This document shows positions 55,125 through 63,879 of a stretch of 64,000 nt of DNA, piece by piece; the stretch's first letter is position 1, and every line of letters begins with the position of its first letter. Below the pieces are notes generated by a model. It did no database searches. It was not told the DNA's origin and worked only from the letters and a program-made list of their open reading frames with translations. Where the stretch lies: positions 62,001-126,000 of the forward strand of contig NZ_JADEWN010000001.1 of assembly GCF_015207655.1 (NCBI RefSeq), in the 5' to 3' direction. Both the position numbers and the translations under genes were made by a program. Source of the DNA: Gloeocapsopsis crepidinum LEGE 06123. GTDB taxonomy: Bacteria > Cyanobacteriota > Cyanobacteriia > Cyanobacteriales > Chroococcidiopsidaceae.

Positions 55125-55957
55125 CTAAACGCCTTGATGCAACCAAGCTTCTAAATCGGCGATTTGCTGAAAATCTAGTAATGCTTCAGCCAGATTTTCT
55201 AATTGTTCTAACGACAAAGATTCAATTTGCTGACGGACATCTGGCGGTAATTCTCCTATACGTCGGTTAAGTTGATGTAGCACAAGCGATCGCCCTTCCG
55301 CTAAGCGTCCTTGTTGTTCTCCTATTTGTTCTCCCTCAGCAAGAATTTCCTGATAAATGACGGATTCACGCATCATCCCCTCCCGAAATATTCTCTGTAT
55401 TAATTCCTTGTTGTATTTTAACCCCGCCAATATTTGCGTATAGGCAGCTTCCGGTTTTTCGGCTTCAAGTTGATTCACTCGTTCCACAACTTGTTGCAAT
55501 AAGATTTGGGGTTGTGTCGTTGCTGTTAAGGGCGCGAAAGGTAACAACGCTGGATCATTAAGGAATTGTGTGGCATTTTCTTTCCATATCCGAATCACGC
55601 GATATTCGTGACGAGTTGTTTCCACGTTGAACGAAGTTTCAATAATTGTGTCTGGTGCAGGTGGAAGTAATAAAACGACGACTTGCGTGATGGGTAGGCG
55701 ATATAACCGATACAACCTTACCCAATAATCGAGCATTCATAATGGTAATGGTGGCGTTGATGCGAGTATGGTTTGAAATTCGAGGTGGAGAATGCGTTCT
55801 TGTAGCTGCAAAAATGTTACGTAATCAGCACGAATTGGTTCAATACTCAATTCAGTTTTGAGAACTTTAACTTCTGTTTGCGGTGTACCTAACACCCAAC
55901 TAGCAGATGTTGCAGGATATTTTCGGATAGCAGTTTGCACAGATTATCAAAGGACAT
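55125..55957 (-). pseudogene. Rpn-family recombination-promoting nuclease gene, broken by frameshift and nonsense
   Basis: Three segments form one Rpn/PD-(D/E)XK protein. The true start at 55957 gives MSFDNLCKLLSE. A lost base in the A-run at 55920-55923 shifts the frame, and KYPATSASWVLGTPQTEV follows with SIEPIRADYVTFLQLQERIL and LEFQT. At 55737-55739 a TGA, probably from CGA, interrupts PLPL(R)MLDYWVRLYRLYRL. The C-terminal part keeps ILAGLKYNKELIQRIFREGM and the helical DUF4351-like tail (LHQLNRRIGELPPDVRQQIE). Rpn proteins promote RecA-independent recombination. Both lesions look recent, since the rest is intact. The C-terminal 203 codons could still be translated alone. Confidence 0.8.
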
Positions 55958-56155
55958 GAAAAACTGATGGCAATTAAATTAGGCATCGCCATTATCTCGT
56001 AAAGGTAGATTACGATTAGTAATAATGATTAAAATTCAACAAATTAGCCCACGTGACGCAACGGTTCAAGCGTTAATTGCAAAATTAGATAAACAATTCA
56101 AGAATGAGGGCGATCGCCCTTAAGACAAAAGCGATCGCATCCTAACCCAAACAGA

Positions 56156-58126
56156 TTAAGCCCCCTCACGCAGTTTATCGAGGACACCGCGATCTTCTAA
56201 GGTAGAAGTATCTCCAGAAACTTCTTGCCCAGATGCGAGGTTGCGTAACAGCCGCCGCATGATTTTACCAGAACGAGTTTTTGGTAACGCATCGGTGAAG
56301 CGAATTTCACCAGGACGTGCGATCGCGCCGATTTCTTTGACAACGTGCTGCTTAAGTTCTTTACTCAGTTGTTCACTTGGTTGATACGTGCCTTCTAAAG
56401 TGACAAAAGCAACAATATCTTCTCCCTTTACCTCGTCAGGTTTACTGACAATTGCTGCCTCAGCAACTGCAGGATGCGATACTAGTGCTGATTCAACCTC
56501 CATCGTTCCTAAACGGTGTCCAGAAACATTGATTACGTCATCAACACGCCCCATTACCCAAAAATAGCCATCTTTATCACGTCTTGCACCATCACCTGCA
56601 AAGTAGACATATTTTCCATCTTGTGGCGGAATATGTTCCCAGTAGGTACGCCGGAAGCGATCGGGATCGCCATACACGGTGCGCATCATCCCAGGCCAAG
56701 GATGACGGACAATTAAATAGCCACCTGCATTGTCACCTACCGAATTACCTTCTAAATCAACAATATCTGCGAGAATGCCAGGAAAAGGACGTGTCGCCGA
56801 ACCAGGTTTTGTCGGAATTGCCCCAGGTAGCGGGGTAATCATAATTCCTCCGGTTTCAGTTTGCCACCAAGTATCCACAATGGGACAGCGATCGCCACCA
56901 ATGACGCGGTAGTACCACATCCAAGCTTCGGGGTTAATTGGTTCGCCTACAGTTCCTAACAAGCGTAGAGAAGATAGATTTCTAGCTTTAGGCAAATGTT
57001 CGCCCATTTTAATAAAAGCTCGAATTGCTGTTGGTGCAGTGTAAAAAACTGTCACGCCGTACTTTTCAATCACATCCCAGAAGCAACCAGGATTAGAGGA
57101 ACGCGGCGCACCCTCATACATAACTGTTGTCGCACCGTTGGAGAGTGGACCATAAACAATATAACTGTGTCCAGTAATCCAACCAACATCTGCAGTACAC
57201 CAATAGACATCTGTATCTTGTAGGTCGAAAATCCATTTGGTGGTCATATGCGTGTATAAATTATAACCCCCTGTTGTATGCACCACTCCTTTGGGCTTGC
57301 CAGTGCTACCCGAAGTGTAGAGAATAAACAGCATATCTTCACTGTCCATCGGTTCAGCAGGACAATCTGCTGAGACACTTTGCTGAAGATCGTGCCACCA
57401 ATGGTCGCGTCCTGGTTCCATTTGCACTTCTTGTCCAGTCCGCCGCACAACAAGCACATTTTCTACGCTAGTAACATCTCCACCGGCTAAGGCTTTATCA
57501 ACTTGCTCTTTAAGCGGAACTGCGGCATCTTTACGATAACCACCATCAGCAGTGATAACAACTTTAGCTTCTCCATCAATCAGGCGATCGCGTAGTGCTT
57601 CGGCACTAAAACCACCAAAGACAACAGTATGCGGCGCACCGATTCGGGCACAGGCTAACATTGCGATCGCAGCCTCCGGAATCATCGGCATATAAATTCC
57701 CACGCGATCGCCTTTTTGGACACCTAACTGCTTCAGTACGTTAGCAAATTGACACACTTCGCGGTGTAGCTGCGCATAGGTGAGTGTCCGCGAGTCACCT
57801 GGTTCGCCTTCCCAAATTAATGCGGCTTTATTCTTACGCCAGGTGGTGAGATGGCGATCGAGACAGTTGTAAGAAATATTGATTTTACCGTTGACAAACC
57901 ACTTCGCAAATGGTGGCTGCCAATCGAGTATCTTGTCCCACTTTTGAAACCAGTGCAACTCTTGTTGGGCAAGTTCTGCCCAAAACTTTTCGGGATCGGC
58001 AGACGCTTTATCGTACAGTTGCTGGTATTCTTTTAAGCTTTTAATCTGGGCATTTTGAGAAAATTCAGCCGAAGGATGAAATAAACGTTTTTCTTGGAGA
58101 ATTGATTCAATTGTGAGTTGAGACAT
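56156..58126 (-). CDS. acs: Acetyl-CoA synthetase
   Basis: A 656-aa AMP-forming acetate-CoA ligase. It activates acetate to acetyl-AMP and then acetyl-CoA. Motifs in order are [18 protein letters not shown] (ATP loop), [28 protein letters not shown] (acyl pocket with the Trp typical of acetate-specific enzymes), [20 protein letters not shown] (hinge), [20 protein letters not shown] and [12 protein letters not shown], whose Lys is the acetylation target. The open frame begins at 58144 with MPRLRD. I prefer the ATG at 58126 ([14 protein letters not shown]), the usual family start. It is divergent from terC across a 344-bp gap. Confidence 0.95.
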   Translation of the reverse strand: MSQLTIESILQEKRLFHPSAEFSQNAQIKSLKEYQQLYDKASADPEKFWAELAQQELHWFQKWDKILDWQPPFAKWFVNGKINISYNCLDRHLTTWRKNKAALIWEGEPGDSRTLTYAQLHREVCQFANVLKQLGVQKGDRVGIYMPMIPEAAIAMLACARIGAPHTVVFGGFSAEALRDRLIDGEAKVVITADGGYRKDAAVPLKEQVDKALAGGDVTSVENVLVVRRTGQEVQMEPGRDHWWHDLQQSVSADCPAEPMDSEDMLFILYTSGSTGKPKGVVHTTGGYNLYTHMTTKWIFDLQDTDVYWCTADVGWITGHSYIVYGPLSNGATTVMYEGAPRSSNPGCFWDVIEKYGVTVFYTAPTAIRAFIKMGEHLPKARNLSSLRLLGTVGEPINPEAWMWYYRVIGGDRCPIVDTWWQTETGGIMITPLPGAIPTKPGSATRPFPGILADIVDLEGNSVGDNAGGYLIVRHPWPGMMRTVYGDPDRFRRTYWEHIPPQDGKYVYFAGDGARRDKDGYFWVMGRVDDVINVSGHRLGTMEVESALVSHPAVAEAAIVSKPDEVKGEDIVAFVTLEGTYQPSEQLSKELKQHVVKEIGAIARPGEIRFTDALPKTRSGKIMRRLLRNLASGQEVSGDTSTLEDRGVLDKLREGA

Positions 58127-58470
58127 ATCTCTTAATCTTGGCATTGCTACTCAAAACCATTGTGCGCGTAGATTTGCTTGAAAGTGTTTTGAGTTTCTTT
58201 AAGCTTTAGAATTATTCCCCACAATACGCACGATCGCGATTGATTTTGCTAATTTTTGCTGCTTAATCCCCAGTTATGAATACTTAACTTATCAATCAAG
58301 GTACATCAGTTATTCTTGATTCAAGCCTTCAAGCTTATCTATATCTTCTATGAATTGAGGATTTCCTATCTAAAGGTAAATTTATCTACAGTGTAGCGAT
58401 TTGTTAAAATTATTAAATTAAGCTGTCCAATAGTGTTGGTTTTGCTGTATTCAGGTGCGAAAAATTCTTA
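58127..58470. other. Divergent promoter region acs/terC
   Basis: 344 bases (including the 18 bases between the alternative acs starts) with an AT-rich centre. I looked for a manganese (yybP-ykoY) riboswitch ahead of terC and found none of its conserved boxes. No other structure stood out. Confidence 0.4.
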
Positions 58471-59235
58471 ATGATAGATCAAGTTTTTGATTCTCCCTTT
58501 AATGTAGGGATTGAAGCAACTCTAGTATTAATTATCCTAATTTTTTTAGAGTCGGTACTTTCTGCAGACAATGCGATCGCGCTGGCAGCGATTGCTCAAG
58601 GATTAGAAGATAAAAAGTTAGAACGTCAGGCACTCAACTTTGGTTTAGTTGTCGCTTACATATTGCGGATTAGCTTAATCCTCACAGCTACCTGGGTAAC
58701 AAAATTTTGGCAGTTTGAACTCTTAGGTGCTGCATATTTACTTTGGCTAGTATTTCAGTATTTCACTTCAGACGATAATCCGGAACATCAACATCATGGT
58801 CCACGCTTTGCTAACTTATGGCAAGCAATTCCTGTAATTGCATTCACCGATTTGGCATTTTCTTTGGATAGTGTGACAACAGCGATCGCAGTTTCGCAAG
58901 AAAAATGGCTTGTGATTACCGGTGCAACTATAGGTATTGTGGCGTTACGATTTATGGCTGGACTGTTCATTCGCTGGTTAGATGAATTTACCCATTTAGA
59001 AGATGCGGGTTATATTACCGTAGCGCTAGTAGGCTTACGACTGTTATTGAGAGTTATAGACAAAGACTTGGTTCCACCTGAATGGTTAATGATTAGTGCG
59101 ATCGCCGCAATTTTTGCTTGGGGTTTTTCCCAGCGAACTAAAACTGAAGTCGCTGGAGATGAACGAGAAGAAAGTAACCCAGAAGCAGAAATCAGTGTTG
59201 TGCAAGTCGGAGAAGCTGAGGGAAATCAGAGGTGA
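58471..59235 (+). CDS. TerC-family integral membrane protein
   Basis: A 254-aa protein with seven or more helices. The TerC signatures are present: IFLESVLSADNAIALAAIAQ in the first helices and IAFTDLAFSLDSVTTAIAVS in the middle, each with the acidic residues thought to bind metal. GLFIRWLDEFTHLEDAGYIT follows. The tail (residues 225-254) is acidic and soluble. Bacterial TerC/Alx proteins export Mn and metallate exported enzymes, and the cyanobacterial/plastid relatives are linked to thylakoid insertion and PSII assembly. The gene stands alone between acs and ndk and is followed by a strong inverted repeat. Confidence 0.9.
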   Translation: MIDQVFDSPFNVGIEATLVLIILIFLESVLSADNAIALAAIAQGLEDKKLERQALNFGLVVAYILRISLILTATWVTKFWQFELLGAAYLLWLVFQYFTSDDNPEHQHHGPRFANLWQAIPVIAFTDLAFSLDSVTTAIAVSQEKWLVITGATIGIVALRFMAGLFIRWLDEFTHLEDAGYITVALVGLRLLLRVIDKDLVPPEWLMISAIAAIFAWGFSQRTKTEVAGDEREESNPEAEISVVQVGEAEGNQR

Positions 59236-59294
59236 GGAAGCCTCTTAAGCAGGAGAAATGGGGAGTTGTGAGTCCTCAGTGTTGAGCTTGAGAA

Positions 59295-59332
59295 GAGTTA
59301 TGAGTTAAGAAAATTCTTTTAACTCATAACTC
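59295..59332. terminator. 14-bp perfect inverted repeat between convergent terC and ndk
   Basis: GAGTTATGAGTTAA (59295-59308) and TTAACTCATAACTC (59319-59332) are exact reverse complements around a 10-base loop. It sits about midway between the terC and ndk stops. It can form a long hairpin on either strand and may serve as a bidirectional transcript end. Its words belong to the TTATGAG repeat family seen near 21940 and 62202. Confidence 0.55.
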
Positions 59333-59335
59333 GCG

Positions 59336-59367
59336 CACTAGTCACTAGTCACTAGTCACTAGTCACT
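59336..59367. repeat. Heptanucleotide tandem repeat (CACTAGT) x 4.5
   Basis: Four full CACTAGT units (59336-59363) and a partial fifth follow directly after the inverted repeat. This is a typical short tandemly repeated repetitive sequence of cyanobacteria and probably varies in copy number between strains. Confidence 0.85.
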
Positions 59368-59396
59368 TTATTCACTCACCCCTCACCCCTCGTCAG

Positions 59397-59846
59397 CTAC
59401 TCTCGAATCCAAGAAATTAAACTGGGTTGCCAACTGATCAGTTCTTCATCCTTAAACCACAGACTAATTTCCTGAGTCGCTGTTTCTGGAGCATCTGAAC
59501 CATGAATGATGTTCCGTCCAATATCAATACCCAAATCTCCGCGAATTGTACCAGGTTCTGCGGTGAGTGGGTTAGTTGCACCAATCATTTTCCGCGCTGC
59601 GGCGATCGCACCACTACCTTCCCAAACCATAGCAATAACAGGACCAGAGGTAATAAAGTCTACTAATCCCGTGAAAAAAGATTTTTCTCGATGGATGTTG
59701 TAATGCTGTTCAGCAAGTTCGCGGCTGACTTTCATAAATTTTAAACCCACTAGGGTAAATCCTTTAGCTTCAAAGCGGCTAATAATTTCGCCGATGAGTC
59801 CACGTTGTATACCATCGGGCTTAATGGCTAAAAATGTGCGTTCCAA
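59397..59846 (-). CDS. ndk: Nucleoside diphosphate kinase, TTG start
   Basis: A 149-aa NDK, exactly the usual family length, which exchanges gamma-phosphate between nucleoside di- and triphosphates. Motifs are [60 protein letters not shown] and the active-site His in [12 protein letters not shown]. The frame is open further upstream to an ATG at 59930. That extension would add 28 residues not found in NDKs, and AGGAG (59853-59857) is placed exactly six bases before the TTG at 59846. The TTG is thus the start. It is convergent with terC and divergent from speA. Confidence 0.95.
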   Translation of the reverse strand: MERTFLAIKPDGIQRGLIGEIISRFEAKGFTLVGLKFMKVSRELAEQHYNIHREKSFFTGLVDFITSGPVIAMVWEGSGAIAAARKMIGATNPLTAEPGTIRGDLGIDIGRNIIHGSDAPETATQEISLWFKDEELISWQPSLISWIRE

Positions 59847-59852
59847 AGCTGT

Positions 59853-59857
59853 CTCCT
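59853..59857 (-). promoter_or_regulatory. Ribosome-binding site deciding the ndk TTG start
   Basis: AGGAG on the minus strand lies six bases before the TTG at 59846. No comparable site precedes the ATG at 59930. Confidence 0.7.
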
Positions 59858-60113
59858 GTGAAGATGAACAATAAAGCGATTTGCGTAAATGTGCTATCAG
59901 ATTTTTCGCCCATTGTAGTAGCGCATCCAAAATCTCCTAAATTTAACTTCTAGTTAAATCCAGATTAAATTTGAATGCTGATAGTGCAGATGAATCGCTA
60001 TGTAATAACAAAAATCAGATTATCTCAGAAAGTCTCTCTTAGTTCAGAATCCGCTTTGAATTAGATGAGTTAAACTGGCTATTCGTGGGTGAAACATACG
60101 AGGTCAAGACATA

Positions 60114-62171
60114 ATGGGTGTTGAGTTAAGCACAAATTCAGCATTAGAGGGTCAGCCCCCTCTTGAACTCCAACCGCAGAAGCAAGAAGCTTCTGAAGGT
60201 AGAAAGGCGGCAAGCGATGGAAAAGCGGAACCAAACAACAAAAAATCCTCATCAAATCCGAAAACTGAACTTTTGCCGCGAAAAAAATGGAAAATTGAGG
60301 ATAGCGAAGCCCTTTATCGAATTGATGGTTGGGGTGAACCTTACTTTTCTATCAATGCTGCTGGTCATGTTACAGTTTCCCCCAAAGGCGATCGCGGTGG
60401 TTCTTTAGATTTATACGAATTAGTGAACGCCCTGAAGCAGCGTAACTTATCCATGCCGTTGCTCATTCGCTTCTCTGATATATTGGAGGATCGGATTCAG
60501 CGATTGAATGCCTGTTTTGCCAAAGCGATCGCTCGCTATAACTACCCAGGTGTTTATCGTGGTGTTTACCCAGTCAAGTGTAACCAACAAAAACACTTAA
60601 TTGAAGATCTCGTTCGATTTGGAAAACCTCATCAATTTGGCTTGGAAGCAGGATCTAAGCCTGAATTAATGATTGCCTTAGCAATGTTAGATACTCCTGG
60701 TGCGCTTTTGGTGTGTAATGGCTACAAAGATCGCGAGTATATTGAGATTGCCATGCTCGCAACACGCTTAGGGCAGACTCCCATCATTGTGATAGAACAA
60801 GTTGAAGAAGTTGATCTCGTGATTAATGCGAGTCGTCAGTTGGGAATTCGACCAATTTTAGGGGTGCGGGCAAAGTTGAGTACCCAAGGTATGGGACGCT
60901 GGGGAACATCAACCGGCGATCGCGCTAAATTTGGTCTGACGATTCCTGAAATCATTCAAGCTGTTGATAAGTTACGCGATGCTAATCTCCTTGAATCATT
61001 GCAACTTCTTCATTTCCACATTGGCTCGCAAATTTCAGCAATTAACGTCATCAAAGATGCAATTCAAGAAGCTAGCCGCATTTATGTCGAATTAGCCCAG
61101 CTTGGGGCAGATATGAAGTATCTCGATGTGGGTGGCGGCTTAGGCGTAGATTACGACGGCTCGCAAACCAACTTCTACGCCTCAAAAAACTACAATATGC
61201 AGAATTATGCCAACGACATTGTGGCAGAGCTAAAAGACGCCTGTGCTGAGCGGAAAATACCTGTACCGACATTGATCAGTGAAAGCGGTAGGGCGATCGC
61301 ATCGCACCAATCAATTTTAATTTTTGATGTTCTCAGTACTTGTGATGTACCTTCAGTTGTCCCAAATCCACCACTCTCAGAAGAACCGCCGATTATTCAC
61401 AACCTCTGGGAAACTTATCAATCAATTAACGTTGAAAACTATCAAGAAGCGTACCACGACATCACTCAATTTAAGGAAGAAGGCATCAACCGATTTAATT
61501 TAGGCATCTTAACGCTAAGAGAGCGTGCCAGGGTTGAGCGAATTTACTGGGCTTGCTGTGAGAAAATCACAAACATTACTCGTCAGCAAGAGTACGTGCC
61601 AGATGACTTGGAAGAACTGGAAAAAATCATGGCTTCCATCTACTACGTCAATCTGTCTGTATTTCAATCTGCGCCAGATTGTTGGGCAATAGATCAACTA
61701 TTTCCCCTCATGCCAATTCACCGCTTGGATGAGGAACCTACACGGCGAGGTATCTTGGCAGACTTAACTTGTGACAGTGATGGAAAAATTGACAAATTCA
61801 TTGATTTACGTGATGTCAAGTCAGTTTTAGAACTTCATTCTTTTAAACCTGGAGAACCCTACTACTTGGGAATGTTCCTCAGCGGCGCTTACCAAGAAAT
61901 TATGGGGAATTTGCATAACTTGTTTGGTGACACCAATGCAGTTCATATTCAATTAACACCTAAAGGATATCAAATTGAACACGTAGTTAAGGGTGATACC
62001 ATGACCGAAGTCGTGGGTTATGTGCAATACGACTCAGAAGATTTAGTCGAAAGTATCCGCCAGCGCACTGAGCAAGCACTCGAAGAAAAGCGAATTACGC
62101 TGTCTGAATCTCAACGATTGCTACAAACATATGAGCAGAGTTTGAGTCGATATACTTACTTGTCTCCATAA
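60114..62171 (+). CDS. speA: Biosynthetic arginine decarboxylase
   Basis: A 685-aa PLP enzyme of the alanine-racemase fold that makes agmatine from arginine, the entry to polyamines. An N-terminal low-complexity tail (about 60 residues rich in Lys, Asn and Ser) precedes the core. PLP Lys is in YPVKCNQQKHLIEDLVRFGK, substrate and cofactor contacts are in HFHIGSQISA and YLDVGGGLGVDYDG, and ISESGRAIASH follows. The C-terminal half has NLFQ-like stretches such as SVFQSAPDCWAIDQLFPLMP and GEPYYLGMFLSGAYQE. Length and order fit SpeA rather than the degradative AdiA. The gene is divergent from ndk and ends near a repeat block. Confidence 0.95.
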   Translation: MGVELSTNSALEGQPPLELQPQKQEASEGRKAASDGKAEPNNKKSSSNPKTELLPRKKWKIEDSEALYRIDGWGEPYFSINAAGHVTVSPKGDRGGSLDLYELVNALKQRNLSMPLLIRFSDILEDRIQRLNACFAKAIARYNYPGVYRGVYPVKCNQQKHLIEDLVRFGKPHQFGLEAGSKPELMIALAMLDTPGALLVCNGYKDREYIEIAMLATRLGQTPIIVIEQVEEVDLVINASRQLGIRPILGVRAKLSTQGMGRWGTSTGDRAKFGLTIPEIIQAVDKLRDANLLESLQLLHFHIGSQISAINVIKDAIQEASRIYVELAQLGADMKYLDVGGGLGVDYDGSQTNFYASKNYNMQNYANDIVAELKDACAERKIPVPTLISESGRAIASHQSILIFDVLSTCDVPSVVPNPPLSEEPPIIHNLWETYQSINVENYQEAYHDITQFKEEGINRFNLGILTLRERARVERIYWACCEKITNITRQQEYVPDDLEELEKIMASIYYVNLSVFQSAPDCWAIDQLFPLMPIHRLDEEPTRRGILADLTCDSDGKIDKFIDLRDVKSVLELHSFKPGEPYYLGMFLSGAYQEIMGNLHNLFGDTNAVHIQLTPKGYQIEHVVKGDTMTEVVGYVQYDSEDLVESIRQRTEQALEEKRITLSESQRLLQTYEQSLSRYTYLSP

Positions 62172-62201
62172 ATAGGAGTAGAGGTGCAGGGGAGATATGA
62201 G

Positions 62202-62229
62202 TGTTGAGTGTTGAGTTATGAGTTATGAG
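62202..62229. repeat. Heptamer tandem repeat (TGTTGAG x2, TTATGAG x2)
   Basis: Two TGTTGAG units are followed directly by two TTATGAG units, running into the 74-bp inverted-repeat arm that starts at 62227. The same words surround the arm at the other side of the guanylyltransferase gene in reverse complement. Confidence 0.75.
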
Positions 62230-62300
62230 TTTAAGAATGATATCCAACCAATCGTACGAAGGTTTGATATTCTTCAATTTAAAATAGTGCCATCCGGCAC
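62227..62300 (+). repeat. 74-bp inverted repeat, left arm
   Basis: This arm is the reverse complement of 63720-63793 with only three mismatches in 74 bases. Internally it has GTGCC-ATCC-GGCAC at its inner end (a 5-bp stem) and an aagaatgatatc...gatattctt pairing. The gene between the arms is the mannose-1-phosphate guanylyltransferase. It looks like a small mobile or hairpin-forming element present twice in opposite orientation. Confidence 0.85.
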
Positions 62301-62355
62301 CTTTCTTCGCTTTCCAAAACTCAAAACTAATCACTCTTTGACTCGCCCCTCGCTC

Positions 62356-63519
62356 CTAATTTCCATTCCCCAGTAACTCAACGATCGCGCGATGTTCTAA
62401 TGGTGGTTGTGACGGTTGGGGATAGCGAGAATCAGTGATTAGCCAGTCAAGAGCTGCCGCTTGCACATCGATGGTTGCACCATTTTTATCAACGCAGTAG
62501 CGTCCAAACACTAACTTGTCAACTAAGCGGACTCCAGGTCCCAAACGCGAGTAATCAAAAATTACACTGTTGTCTACTGTCGCGCCACTGCAAATCCAGC
62601 AATTAGGACCAATCATTGCTGGTCCAATAATTTTTGCACCATCCTCAATGCGTGTCATACCACCAATGTAAACTGGACCTGTGATATCTACTTTGTCCCA
62701 GTTCACAGCAACATTCAAACCAGTGTAGATTCCTGGAGCAACCTGATGACCAGGAATTTCCACATTTTTGATTTCTCTGGAGAGGACACCACGAATAGCG
62801 TGCCAGTAATCAGGAACTTTACCAATATCTACCCATTGGAAATCCATAACTAAACCATAAAATGGCGCACCAATTTCTACTAATTTAGGAAATAATTGGC
62901 TACCGATATCATATTGCTGACCAGAAGGAATGTAATCCAAAACTTCAGGCTCAAAGATATAAATACCTGTGCTGATATTAGTACTCAGTGCTTCTTCAAC
63001 TGCAGGCTTTTCTTGGAAAGCTTTAACACGTCCTGCATCATCAGTAACAACAATACCGTAACTGGAAACTTCCTCGCGAGGAACTGAGCGCATAATCACA
63101 GTTGCGATCGCGCCTCTATCTTTGTGCCACTTGACGGCCGCAGTGAGATCTAAATCAATCAAAGCGTCACCACACAGCACCACAAACGTATCGTCAAAAA
63201 ATGGAGAAAAATCTTGTATGCGCCGCATTCCACCTGCAGAACCGATCGCTTCACCAACTAACTCGCCATCTTCAATCCGCCCCTCAAAAGAATAGGCAAT
63301 TTGAACCCCAAAATGTTGTCCGTCGCGAAAATAGCTTTCAATTTCACCAGCTAAATGACTGACGTTAACCATAATTTCGTCAAACCCATGTTGACGTAGC
63401 AATTCTAAGAGAAATTCCATCACTGGCTTTTGCAGGATTGGAATCATTGGCTTAGGAATTGTGTAGGTAATTGGGCGTACGCGAGTACCTTTACCAGCCG
63501 CTAGAATCATGGCTTTCAT
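62356..63519 (-). CDS. Mannose-1-phosphate guanylyltransferase / NDP-sugar pyrophosphorylase
   Basis: A 387-aa enzyme. The N-terminal nucleotidyltransferase begins MKAMILAAGKGTRVRPITYT with the GxGTRxRP loop and KPMIPILQKPVMEFLLELL. It has FVVLCGDALIDLDL (metal Asp) and FQEKPAVEEALSTNISTGIY. From about residue 255 a left-handed beta-helix follows (MTRIEDGAKIIGPAMIGPNC, DNSVIFDYSRLGPGVRL). The predicted product is GDP-mannose, a precursor for exopolysaccharide and glycolipids, though related enzymes use glucose-1-phosphate. It lacks the phosphomannomutase-like C-terminal half seen in longer cyanobacterial homologues. It is flanked by two copies of a 74-bp inverted repeat and lies next to scpA. 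Confidence 0.85.
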   Translation of the reverse strand: MKAMILAAGKGTRVRPITYTIPKPMIPILQKPVMEFLLELLRQHGFDEIMVNVSHLAGEIESYFRDGQHFGVQIAYSFEGRIEDGELVGEAIGSAGGMRRIQDFSPFFDDTFVVLCGDALIDLDLTAAVKWHKDRGAIATVIMRSVPREEVSSYGIVVTDDAGRVKAFQEKPAVEEALSTNISTGIYIFEPEVLDYIPSGQQYDIGSQLFPKLVEIGAPFYGLVMDFQWVDIGKVPDYWHAIRGVLSREIKNVEIPGHQVAPGIYTGLNVAVNWDKVDITGPVYIGGMTRIEDGAKIIGPAMIGPNCWICSGATVDNSVIFDYSRLGPGVRLVDKLVFGRYCVDKNGATIDVQAAALDWLITDSRYPQPSQPPLEHRAIVELLGNGN

Positions 63520-63879
63520 AAATAGTTGCTCCTCAACCTCATGTTTTTATATACCTAAATTAATTGATACCTAATAATCGCCTAAATTCCAGCATTTAGT
63601 CATCATTGAAACCACTGACAGCTTTAAGTAGGGAGTAGGGGTGAGAAGTGAGGGGTAAGTGGTGAGTAGCTAGTGGAAGAGTGACTAGCGCGTGAGTTTT
63701 GAATTTTGTTCGCGTTCGCGTGCCAGATGGCACTATTTTAAATTGAAGAATATCAAATCTTCGTACGATTGGTTAGATATCATTCTTAAACTCAACACTC
63801 ATCACTCATATCTTCCCTGCTTCCTTAGTTTCCCGAGTTCTCGAAAAACCCTGACCTCTGATTTTTGATCCATAACCTC
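63520..63879. other. Intergenic region with repeat arm
   Basis: 360 bases between the guanylyltransferase start and the scpA stop. It holds the right 74-bp arm, short tag-rich words (gtgagtagctagtgg, gtgactagcg) like those at 59336, and probably the guanylyltransferase promoter near 63520. No gene is visible. Confidence 0.5.
63720..63793 (-). repeat. 74-bp inverted repeat, right arm
   Basis: Partner of 62227-62300, in opposite orientation, 71 of 74 positions identical after reverse complement. It opens with GTGCC-AGAT-GGCAC, where the 5-bp stem is kept although the loop differs from the left arm. Reverse-complement heptamers follow its outer end, as they do at the left arm. Confidence 0.85.

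Noticed and set aside
58380-58470. Possible manganese riboswitch ahead of terC
   Set aside because: None of the conserved yybP-ykoY boxes could be found in the leader.
59295-59367. CRISPR-like array
   Set aside because: The units are 7 bp with no spacers. It is a simple heptamer tandem repeat next to a hairpin.
62095-62334. 79-codon minus-strand frame over the end of speA and the repeat arm
   Set aside because: It runs through heptamer repeats and the inverted-repeat arm and overlaps speA. It is a shadow frame.
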